Translations under genes and position numbers: made by a program | NCBI GenBank assembly: GCA_030762175.1 | Contig: CM060834.1 | Span: forward strand, 66,383,501 to 66,447,500 | Direction of reading: 5' to 3' | From: Metallyticus violacea | Lineage: Eukaryota; Arthropoda; Insecta; Mantodea; Metallyticidae | DNA length: 64,000 nucleotides | Part shown: in pieces, positions 10,658 through 21,700 of the stretch | Layout of the letters: every line of letters starts with the position of its first letter | Numbering within the stretch: the first letter of the stretch is position 1 | The notes under the pieces: model-generated | Seen by the model: the letters and a program-made list of their open reading frames with translations, nothing else | What the model was told of the DNA's origin: nothing | Database searches by the model: none

Positions 10658-13068
10658 TTTTTCCGTTCTTATTTGAGATAACTGGTTCTCTTTCATTATA
10701 CTAGTTTGAGAGCCTCAGAAAAGCATATTATGCGCAAAGAATCTCGAAAAGAAAAAAATTTTTTTTCGAAGATTGGAAAACTCGTTAGAATCACTTTTTT
10801 TCCGTTCTTATTTGAGATAACTGGTTCTCTTTCATTATACTAGTTTGATAGCCTCAGACAAGCATATTATGCGCAAAGAATCTCGAAAAGAAAAAAATTT
10901 TTTTTCGAAGATTGGAAAACTCGTTAGAATCACTTTTTTTCCGTTCTTATTTGAGATAACTGGTTCTCTTTCATTATACTAGTTTGATAGCCTCAGACAA
11001 GCATATTATGCGCAAAGAATCTCGAAAAGAAAAAAATTTTTTTTCGAAGTTTGGAAACTTCGTTAGAATCACTTTTTTTCCGTTCTTATTTGAGATAACT
11101 TGTTCTCTTTCATTATACTAGTTTGATAGCCTGAGACAAGCATATTATGCGCAAAGAATCTCGAAAAGAAAAAAATTTTTTTTCGAAGTTTGGATACTTC
11201 GTTAGAATCACTTTTTTTCCGTTCTTATTTGAGATAACTGATTCTCTTTCATTATACTAGTTTGATAGCCTCAGAAAAGCATATTATGCGCAAAGAATCT
11301 CGAAAAGAAAAAAATTTTTTTTCGAAGATTGGAAACCTCGTTAGAATCACTTTTTTTCCGTTCTTATTTGAGATAACTGGTTCTCTTTCATTATACTAGT
11401 TTGATAGCCTCAGACAAGCATATTATGCGCAAAGAATCTCGAAAAGAAAAAAAATTTTTTTCGAAGTTTGGAAACTTCCTTAGAATCACTTTTTTTCCAT
11501 TCTTATTTGAGATAACTTGTTCTCTTTCATTATACTAGTTTGATAGCCTTAGACAAGCATATTATGCGCAAAGAATCTCGAAAAGAAAAAAATTTTTTTT
11601 CGAAGTTTGGAAACTTCGTTAGAATCACTTTTTTTCCGTTCTTATTTAAGATAACTTGTTCTCTTTCATTATACTAGTTTGATAGCCATAGACAAGCATA
11701 TTATGCGCAAAGAATCTCGAAAAGAAAAAATTTTTTTTCGAAGTTTGGAAACTTCCTTAGAATCACTTTTTTTCCATTCTTATTTGAGATAACTTGTTCT
11801 CTTTCATTATACTTGTTTGATAGCCTTAGACAAGCATATTATGCGCAAAGAATCTCGAAAAGAAAAAAATTTTTTTTCGAAGTTTGGAAACTTCGTTAGA
11901 ATCACTTTTTTTCCGTTCTTATTTGAGATAACTTGTTCTCTTTCATTATACTAGTTTGATAGCCTTAGACAAGCATATTATGCGCAAAGAATCTCGAAAA
12001 GAAAAAAATTTTTTTTCGAAGTTTGGAAAATTCGTTGGAATCACTTTTTTTCCGTTCTTATTTAAGATTACTGGTTCTCTTTCATTATACAAGTTTGATA
12101 GCCTCAGACAAGCATATTATGCGCAAAGAATGTCGAAAAGAAAAAAAATTTATTTCGAAGTTTGGAAACTTCGTTAGAATCACTTTTTTTCCGTTCTTAT
12201 TTGAGATAACTGATTCTCTTTCATTATACTAGTTTGATAGCCTCAGAGAAGCATATTATGCGCAAAGAATCTCTAAAAGAAATAATTTTTTTTTCGAAGT
12301 TTGGAAACTTCGTTAGAATCACTTTTTTTCCGTTCTTATTTGAGATAACTGGTTCTCCTTCATTATACTAGTTTGATAGCCTCAGAAAAGCATAGGTATG
12401 CGCAAAGAATCTCGAAAAGAAAAAAATTTTTTTTCGAAGTTTGGAAACTTCGTTAGAATCACTTTTATTCCGTTCTTATTTGAGATAACTGGTTCTCTTT
12501 CATTATACTAGTTTGATAGCCTTAGACAAGCATATTATGCGCAAAGAATCTCGAAAAGAAAAAAATTTTTTTTCGAAGTTTGGAAACTTCGTTAGAATCA
12601 CTTTTTTTCCGTTCTTATTTGAGATAACTGGTTCTCTTTCATTATACTTGTTTGATAGCCTTAGATAAGCATATTATGCGCAAAGAATCACGAAAAGAAA
12701 AAAATTTTTTTTCGAAGTTTGGAAACTTCGTTAGAATCACTTTTTTTCCGTTCTTATTTAAGATTACTGGTTCTCTTTCATTATACTAGTTTGATAGCCT
12801 CAGACAAGCATATTATGCGCAAAGAATTTCGAAAAGAAAAAAATTTTTTTTCGAAGTTTGGAAACTTCGTTAGAATCACTTTTTTTCCGTTCTTATTTGA
12901 GATAACTGGTTCTCTTTCATTATACTAGTTTGATAGCCTCAGACAAGCATATTATGCGCAAAGAATCTCGAAAAGAAAAAAATTTTTTTTCGAAGTTTGG
13001 AAACTTCGTTAGAATCACTTTTTTTCCGTTCTTATTTGATATAACTTGTTCTCTTTCATTATACTAGT

Positions 13069-15014
13069 TTGATAGCCTTAGACAAGCATATTATGCGCAA
13101 AGAATCTCGAAAAGAAAAAAAATTTTTTTCGAAGTTTGGAAACTTCGTTAGAATCACTTTTTTTCCGTTCTTATTTGAGATAACTGGTTCTCTTTAATTA
13201 TACTAGTTTGATAGCCTCAGACAAGCATATTATGCGCAAAGAATCTCGAAAAGAAAAAAATTTTTTTTCGAAGTTTGGAAACTTCCTTAGAATCACTTTT
13301 TTTCCATTCTTATTTGATATAACTTGTTCTCTTTCATTATACTTGTTTGATAGCCTTAGACAAGCGTATTATGCGCAAAGAATCTCGAAAAGAAAAAAAT
13401 ATTTTTTCGAAGTATGGAAACTTCGTTAGAATCACTTTTTTTCCGTTCTTATTTAAGATTACTGGTTCTCTTTCATTATACTAGTTTGATAGCCTCAGAC
13501 AAGCATTTTATGCGCAAAGAATTTCGAAAAGAAAAAAATTTTTTTTCGAAGTTTGGAAACTTCGTTAGAATCACTTTTTTTCCGTTCTTATTTGAGATAA
13601 CTGGTTCTCTTTCATTATACTAGTTTGATAGCCTCAGACAAGGATATTATGCGCAAAGAATCTCGAAAAGAAAAAAATTTTTTTTCGAAGTTTGGAAACT
13701 TCCTTAGAATCACTTTTTTTCCGTTCTTATTTAAGATTACTGGTTCTCTTTCATTATACTAGTTTGATAGCCTCAGACAAGCATATTATGCGCAAAGAAT
13801 CTCGAAAAGAAAAAAATTTTTTTTCGAAGTTTGGAAACTTCGTTAGAATCACTTTTTTTCCGTTCTTATTTGAGATAACTGGTTCTCTTTCATTATACTA
13901 GTTTGATAGCCTCAGACAAGCATATTATGCGCAAAGAATCTCGAAAAGAAAAAAAATTTTTTTCGAAGTTTGGAAACTTCCTTAGAATCACTTTTTTTCC
14001 ATTCTTATTTGAGATAACTTGTTCTCTTTCATTATACTAGTTTGATAGCCTTAGACAAGCATATTATGCGCAAAGAATCTCGAAAAGAAAAAAAATTTTT
14101 TTCGAAGTTTGGAAACTTCGTTAGAATCACTTTTTTTCCATTCTTATTTGAGATAACTGGTTCTCTTTAATTATACTAGTTTGATAGCCTCAGACAAGCA
14201 TATTATGCGCAAAGAATCTCGAAAAGAAAAAAATTTTTTTTCGAAGTTTGGAAACTTCCTTAGAATCACTTTTTTTCCATTCTTATTTGATATAACTTGT
14301 TCTCTTTCATTATACTTGTTTGATAGCCTTAGACAAGCGTATTATGCGCAAAGAATCTCGAAAAGAAAAAAATTTTTTTTCGAAGTTTGGAAACTTCGTT
14401 AGAATCACTTTTTTTCCGTTCTTATTTAAGATTACTGGTTCTCTTTCATTATACTAGTTTGATAGCCTCAGACAAGCATTTTATGCGCAAAGAATTTCGA
14501 AAAGAAAAAAATTTTTTTTCGAAGTTTGGAAACTTCGTTAGAATCACTTTTTTTCCGTTCTTATTTGAGATAACTGGTTCTCTTTCATTATACTAGTTTG
14601 ATAGCCTCAGACAAGGATATTATGCGCAAAGAATCTCGAAAAGAAAAAAATTTTTTTTCGAAGTTTGGAAACTTCCTTAGAATCACTTTTTTTCCGTTCT
14701 TATTTAAGATTACTGGTTCTCTTTCATTATACTAGTTTGATAGCCTCAGACAAGCATATTTTGCGCAAAGAATCTCGAAAAGAAAAAAATTTTTTTTCGA
14801 AGTTTGGAAACTTCGTTGGAATCACTTTTTTTCCGTTCTTATTTGAGATAACTGGTTCTCTTTCATTATACTAGTTTGATAGCCTCAGACAAGCATATTA
14901 TGCGCAAAGAATCTCGAAAAGAAAAAAAATTTTTTTCGAAGTTTGGAAACTTCCTTAGAATCACTTTTTTTCCATTCTTATTTGAGATAACTTGTTCTCT
15001 ATCATTATACTAGT
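13069..15014 (+). repeat. Tandem duplication of seven monomers (973 bp x 2)
   Basis: Units starting at 13,069 and 14,042 run in parallel for seven monomers. Both carry CTCTTTAATTATAC (13,191 and 14,164), a GATATAACTTG unit, CAAGCGTATTATG, CATTTTATG with AATTTCG, and CAAGGATATTATG. X2 has this set only once (about 27,661-28,633), so either X1 gained a copy or X2 lost one. The second copy has TATTTTGCGC near 14,757 and GTTGGAATC near 14,816 that the first lacks. Confidence 0.8.
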
Positions 15015-16326
15015 TTGATAGCCTTAGACAAGCATATTATGCGCAAAGAATCTCGAAAAGAAAAAATTTTTTTTTCCAAGTTTGGAAACTTCGTTAGAAT
15101 CACTTTTTTTCCGTTCTTATTTAAGATAACTTGTTCTCTTTCATTATACTAGTTTGATAGCCTTAGACAAGCATATAATGCGCAAAGAATCTCGAAAAGA
15201 AAAAAATTTTTTTTCGAAGTTTGGAAACTTCGTTAGAATCACTTTTTTTCCGTTCTTATTTGAGATAACTGGTTCTCTTTCATTATACTAGTTTGATAGC
15301 CCCAGACAAGCATATGATGCGCAAAGAATCTCGAAAAGAAAAAAATTTTTTTTCGAAGTTTGGAAACTTCCTTAGAATCACTTTTTTTCCATTCTTATTT
15401 GAGATAACTTGTTCTCTTTCATTATACTAGTTTGATAGCCTTAGACAAGCATATTATGCGCAAAGAATCTCGAAAAGAAAAAAATTTTTTTTCGAAGTTT
15501 GGAAACTTCGTTGGAATCACTTTTTTTCCGTTCTTATTTAAGATTACTGGTTCTCTTTCATTATACAAGTTTGATAGCCTTAGACAAGCATATTATGCGC
15601 AAAGAATGTCGAAAAGAAAAAAATTTTATTTCGAAGTTTGGAAACTTCGTTAGAATCACTTTTTTTCCGTTCTTATTTGAGATAACTGATTCTCTTTCAT
15701 TATACTAGTTTGATAGCCTCAGAAAAGCATATTATGCGAAAAGAATCTCGAAAAGAAAAAAATTTTTTTTCGAAGATTGGAAACCTCGTTAGAATCACTT
15801 TTTTTCCGTTCTTATTTGAGATAACTGGTTCTCTTTCATTATACTAGTTTGATAGCCTCAGACAAGCATATTATGCGCAAAGAATCTCGAAAAGAAAAAA
15901 AATTTTTTTCGAAGTTTGGAAACTTCCTTAGAATCACTTTTTTTCCATTCTTATTTGAGATAACTTGTTCTCTTTCATTATACTAGTTTGATAGCCTTAG
16001 ACAAGCATATTATGCGCAAAGAATCTCGAAAAGAAAAAATTTTTTTTTCGAAGTTTGGAAACTTCGTTAGATTCACTTTTTTTCCGTTCTTATTTAAGAT
16101 AACTTGTTCTCTTTCATTATACTAGTTTGATAGCCATAGACAAGCATATTATGCGCAAAGAATCTCGAAAAGAAAAAAATTTTTTTTCGAAGTTTGGAAA
16201 CTTCCTTAGAATCACTTTTTTTCCATTCTTATTTGAGATAACTTGTTCTCTTTCATTATACTTGTTTGATAGCCTAATACAAGCATATTATGCGCAAAGA
16301 ATCTCGAAAAGAAAAAAATTTTTTTT

Positions 16327-16344
16327 CGAAGTTTGCAAACTTCG
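16327..16344. repeat. Perfect 18-bp palindrome (variant of the monomer dyad)
   Basis: CGAAGTTTGCAAACTTCG equals its own reverse complement. One G-to-C change in the usual GG centre makes this single monomer fully palindromic. I saw it only here, so it is a private mutation and not a selected class. Confidence 0.85.
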
Positions 16345-18722
16345 TTAGAATCACTTTTTTTCCGTTCTTATTTGAGATAACTTGTTCTCTTTCATTATAC
16401 TAGTTTGATAGCCTTAGACAAGCACATTATGCGCAAAGAATCTCGAAAAGAAAAAAAATTTTTTTCGAAGTTTGGAAACTTCATTGGAATCACTTTTTTT
16501 CCGTTCTTATTTAAGATTACTGGTTCTCTTTCATTATACAAGTTTGATAGCCTTAGACAAGCATATTATGCGCAAAGAATCTCGAAAAGAAAAAAATTTT
16601 TTTTCGAAGTTTGGAAACTTCGTTAGAATCACTTTTTTTCCGTTCTTATTTGAGATAACTTGTTCTCTTTCATTATACTAGTTTGATAGCCTTAGACAAG
16701 CATACGATGCGCAAAGAATCTCGAAAAGAAAAAAAATTTTTTTCGAAGTTTGGAAACTTCGTTAGAATCACTTTTTTTCCGTTCTTATTTGAGATAACTG
16801 GTTCTCTTTCATTATACTAGTTTGATAGCCTCAGACAAGCATATTATGCGCAAAGAATCTCGAAAAGAAAAAAAATTTTTTTCGAAGTTTGGAAACTTCC
16901 TTAGAATCACTTTTTTTCCATTCTTATTTGAGATAACTTGTTCTCTATCATTATACTAGTTTGATAGCCTTAGACAAGCATATTATGCGCAAAGAATCTC
17001 GAAAAGAAAAAAATTTTTTTTCGAAGTTTGGAAACTTCGTTAGAATCACTTTTTTTCCGTTCTTATTTAAGATAACTTGTTCTCTTTCATTATACTAGTT
17101 TGATAGCCTTAGACAAGCATATTATGCGCAAAGAATCTCGAAAAGAAAAAAATTTTTTTTCGAAGTTTGGAAACTTCGTTAGAATCACTTTTTTTCCGTT
17201 CTTATTTGAGATAACTGGTTCTCTTTCATTATACTAGTTTGATAGCCCCAGACAAGCATATTATAGCAAAGAATCTCGAAAAGAAAAAAATTTTTTTTCG
17301 AAGTTTGGAAACTTCCTTAGAATCACTTTTTTTCCATTCTTATTTGAGATAACTTGTTCTCTTTCATTATACTTGTTTGATAGCCTTAGACAAGCATATT
17401 ATGCGCAAAGAATCTCGAAAAGAAAAAAATTTTTTTTCGAAGTTTGGAAACTTCGTTAGAATCACTTTTTTTCCGTTCTTATTTGAGATAACTTGTTCTC
17501 TTTCATTATACTAGTTTGATAGCCTTAGACAAGCATATTATGCGCAAAGAATCTCGAAAAGAAAAAAATTTTTTTTCGAAGTTTGGAAACTTCGTTGGAA
17601 TCACTTTTTTTCCGTTCTTATTTAAGATTACTGGTTCTCTTTCATTATACAAGTTTGATAGCCTCAGACAAGCATATTATGCGCAAAGAATGTCGAAAAG
17701 AAAAAAATTTTATTTCGAAGTTTGGAAACTTCGTTAGAATCACTTTTTTTCCGTTCTTATTTGAGATAACTGGTTCTCTTTCATTATACTAGTTTGATAG
17801 CCTCAGAGAAGCATATTATGCGCAAAGAATCTCTAAAAGAAAAAATTTTTTTTTCGAAGTTTGGAAACTTCGTTAGAATCACTTTTTTTCCGTTCTTATT
17901 TAAGATAACTTGTTCTCTTTCATTATACTAGTTTGATAGCCATAGACAAGCATATTATGCGCAAAGAATCTCGAAAAGAAAAAAATTTTTTTTCGAAGTT
18001 TGGAAACTTGCTTAGAATCACTTTTTTTCCATTCTTATTTGAGATAACTTGTTCTCTTTCATTATACTTGTTTGATAGCCTTAGACAAGCATATTATGCG
18101 CAAAGAATCTCGAAAAGAAAAAAATTTTTTTTCGAAGTTTGGAAACTTCGTTAGAATCACTTTTTTTCCGTTCTTATTTGAGATAACTTGTTCTCTTTCA
18201 TTATACTAGTTTGATAGCCTTAGACAAGCACATTATGCGCAAAGAATCTCGAAAAGAAAAAAATTTTTTTTCGAAGTTTGGAAACTTCGTTGGAATCACT
18301 TTTTTTCCGTTCTTATTTAAGATTACTGGTTCTCTTTCATTATACAAGTTTGATAGCCTCAGACAAGCATATTATGCGCAAAGAATGTCGAAAAGAAAAA
18401 AATTTATTTCGAAGTTTGGAAACTTCGTTAGAATCACTTTTTTTCCGTTCTTATTTGAGATAACTGGTTCTCTTTCATTATACTAGTTTGATAGCCTCAG
18501 AGAAGCATATTATGCGCAAAGAATCTCTAAAAGAAATAATTTTTTTTTCGAAGTTTGGAAACTTCGTTAGAATCACTTTTTTTCCGTTCTTATTTGAGAT
18601 AACTGGTTCTCCTTCATTATACTAGTTTGATAGCCTCAGAAAAGCATAGGTATGCGCAAAGAATCTCGAAAAGAAAAAAATTTTTTTTCGAAGTTTGGAA
18701 ACTTCGTTAGAATCACTTTTTT

Positions 18723-21700
18723 TCCGTTCTTATTTAAGATAACTTGTTCTCTTTCATTATACTAGTTTGATAGCCATAGACAAGCATATTATGCGCAAAG
18801 AATCTCGAAAAGAAAAAAATTTTTTTTCGAAGTTTGGAAACTTCCTTAGAATCACTTTTTTTCCATTCTTATTTGAGATAACTTGTTCTCTTTCATTATA
18901 CTTGTTTGATAGCCTTAGACAAGCATATTATGCGCAAAGAATCTCGAAAAGAAAAAAATTTTTTTTCGAAGTTTGGAAACTTCGTTAGAATCACTTTTTT
19001 TCCGTTCTTATTTGAGATAACTTGTTCTCTTTCATTATACTAGTTTGATAGCCTTAGACAAGCACATTATGCGCAAAGAATCTCGAAAAGAAAAAAATTT
19101 TTTTTCGAAGTTTGGAAACTTCGTTGGAATCACTTTTTTTCCGTTCTTATTTAAGATAACTTGTTCTCTTTCATTATACTAGTTTGATAGCCATAGACAA
19201 GCATATTATGCGCAAAGAATCTCGAAAACAAAAAATTTTTTTTCGAAGTTTGGAAACTTCCTTAGAATCACTTTTTTTCCATTCTTATTTGAGATAACTT
19301 GTTCTCTTTCATTATACTTGTTTGATAGCCTTAGACAAGCATATTATGCGCAAAGAATCTCGAAAAGAAAAAATTTTTTTTTCGAAGTTTGGAAACTTCG
19401 TTAGAATCACTTTTTTTCCGTTCTTATTTGAGATAACTTGTTCTCTTTCATTATACTAGTTTGATAGCCTTAGACAAGCACATTATGCGCAAAGAATTTC
19501 GAAAAGAAAAAAAAATTTTTTCGAAGTTTGGAAACTTCGTTAGAATCACTTTTTTTCCGTTCTTATTTGAGATAACTGGTTCTCTTTCATTATACTAGTT
19601 TGATAGCCTCAGACAAGCATATTATGTGCAAAGAATCTCGAAAAGAAAAAAATTTTTTTTCGAAGTTTGGAAACTTCCTTAGAATCACTTTTTTTCCATT
19701 CTTATTTGATATAACTTGTTCTCTTTCATTATACTTGTTTGATAGCCTTAGACAAGCATATTATGCGCAAAGAATCTCGAAAAGAAAAAAATTTTTTTTC
19801 GAAGTTTGGAAACTTCGTTAGAATCACTTTTTTTCCGTTCTTATTTAAGATTACTGGTTCTCTTTCATTATACTAGTTTGATAGCCTCAGACAAGCATTT
19901 TATGCGCAAAGAATTTCGAAAAGAAAAAAATTTTTTTTCGAAGTTTGGAAACTTCGTTAGAATCACTTTTTTCCGTTCTTATTTGAGATAACTGGTTCTC
20001 TTTCATTATACTAGTTTGATAGCCTCAGACAAGCATATTATGCGCAAAGAATCTCGAAAAGAAAAAAATTTTTTTTCGAAGTTTGGAAACTTCCTTAGAA
20101 TCACTTTTTTTCCGTTTTTATTTAAGATTACTGGTTCTCTTTCATTATACTAGTTTGATAGCCTCAGACAAGCATATTATGCGCAAAGAATCTCGAAAAG
20201 AAAATAATTTTTTTTCGAAGTTTGGAAACTTCGTTAGAATCACTTTTTTTCCGTTCTTATTTGAGATAACTTGTTCTCTTTCATTATACTAGTTTGATAG
20301 CCTTAGACAAGCATACGATGCGCAAAGAATCTCGAAAAGAAAAAAAATTTTTTTCGAAGTTTGGAAACTTCGTTAGAATCACTTTTTTTCCGTTCTTATT
20401 TGAGATAACTGGTTCTCTTTCATTATACTAGTTTGATAGCCTCAGACTAGCATATTATGCGCAAAGAATCTCGAAAAGAAAAAAAATTTTTTTCGAAGTT
20501 TGGAAACTTCCTTAGAATCACTTTTTTTCCGTTCTTATTTAAGATAACTTGTTCTCTTTCATTATACTAGTTTGATAGCCTTAGACAAGCATATTATGCG
20601 CAAAGAATCTCGAAAAGAAAAAAATTTTTTTTCGAAGTTTGGAAACTTCGTTAGAATCACTTTTTTTCCGTTCTTATTTGAGATAACTGGTTCTCTTTCA
20701 TTATACTAGTTTGATAGCCTCAGACAAGCATATTATGCGCAAAGAATCTCGAAAAGAAAAAAAATTTTTTTCGAAGTTTGGAAACTTCCTTAGAATCACT
20801 TTTTTTCCGTTCTTATTTAAGATAACTTGTTCTCTTTCATTATACTAGTTTGATAGCCTTAGACAAGCATATTATGCGCAAAGAATCTCGAAAAGAAAAA
20901 AATTTTTTTTCGAAGTTTGGAAACTTCGTTAGAATCACTTTTTTTCCGTTCTTATTTGAGATAACTGGTTCTCTTTCATTATACTAGTTTGATAGCCCCA
21001 GACAAGCATATTATGCGCAAAGAATCTCGAAAAGAAAAAAATTTATTTCGAAGTTTGGAAACTTCGTTAGAATCACTTTTTTTCCGTTCTTATTTGAGAT
21101 AACTGGTTCTCTTTCATTATACTAGTTTGATAGCCTCAGAGAAGCATATTATGCGCAAAGAATCTCTAAAAGAAATAATTTTTTTTTCGAAGTTTGGAAA
21201 CTTCGTTAGAATCACTTTTTTTCCGTTCTTATTTGAGATAACTGGTTCTCCTTCATTATACTAGTTTGATAGCCTCAGAAAAGCATAGGTATGCGCAAAG
21301 AATCTCGAAAAGAAAAAATTTTTTTTTCGAAGTTTGGAAACTTCGTTAGAATCACTTTTTTTCCATTCTTATTTGAGATAACTTGTTCTCTTTCATTATA
21401 CTAGTTTGATAGCCTTAGACAAGCATATTATGCGCAAAGAATCTCGAAAAGAAAAAAATTTTTTTTCGAAGTTTGGAAACTTCGTTAGAATCACTTTTTT
21501 TCCGTTCTTATTTAAGATAACTTGTTCTCTTTCATTATACTAGTTTGATAGCCATAGACAAGCATATTATGCGCAAAGAATCTCGAAAAGAAAAAAATTT
21601 TTTTTCGAAGTTTGGAAACTTCCTTAGAATCACTTTTTTTCCATTCTTATTTGAGATAACTTGTTCTCTTTCATTATACTTGTTTGATAGCCTTAGACAA

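Larger units (their letters stand above)
10567..10705 (+). repeat. Reference monomer (consensus-like copy)
   Basis: This copy is exactly 139 bp and matches the commonest base at the variable sites I followed. In order it holds TTGATAGCC, a CAGACAAGC segment, the dyad GCATATTATGC, a GAATCTCG block, an A7T8 tract, the 18-bp palindrome, GAATCAC, a T7 run, CCGTTC, a GATAACTGG block, and CTTTCATTATACTAG before the next unit. It has 22 C, 21 G and 5 CpG. It contains one TGCGCA (10,592-10,597) and one TTCGAA (10,626-10,631), and ACTAGT spans its left junction (10,561-10,566). Those three sites recur once in most monomers. It serves as the coordinate frame for the sub-elements annotated below; other monomers carry the same elements with variants. 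Confidence 0.95.
6681..11122 (+). repeat. Mixed, more diverged monomers between edge and core
   Basis: About 32 monomers with no clear multi-kilobase copy elsewhere in the window, although some short orders recur. A triplet built on GATATAACTTG and TACTTG units occurs at 7,102 and 7,519 (417 bp apart) and resembles later core units. Private changes are frequent: ATTTAAAATAAC near 6,930, GACTCTCG near 7,553, TTTTTTGGAAG near 7,996, an 8-bp loss at 8,199-8,200, AGATTGGACAGCTCG near 8,410, TTTGAAACTTCG near 8,829, GAAAAAC at 8,706, 8,844 and 10,510, and TGCCCAAAG near 9,481. The higher load of unshared changes fits older or less homogenised array. Confidence 0.65.
11123..18722 (+). repeat. Core segment X1
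   Basis: This stretch aligns with 25,714-31,927 (X2) in three steps with constant offsets. From 11,123 to about 13,900 the offset is about 14,592 bp, from 14,042 to about 15,848 it is about 13,619, and from 16,544 to 18,722 about 13,204. The two steps remove 973 and 415 bp, that is 7 and 3 monomers. Shared private marks include TTTGGATACTTCG followed by ACTGATTCTC (11,190 and 25,782), TTTCCAAGTTTGG (15,073 and 28,693), CCCCAGAC with CATATGATG (15,299 and 28,919) and CATACGATG (16,701 and 29,904). Monomers 15,849-16,543 have no matching order in X2. Confidence 0.8.

Noticed and set aside
10705..10844. RNA polymerase III type promoter or tRNA-derived repeat (TAGCC... and GGTTCTC... followed by T runs)
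   Set aside because: The A-box spacing is off by one base and the B-box lacks the required central bases. No cloverleaf can be drawn and the sequence does not resemble a SINE.
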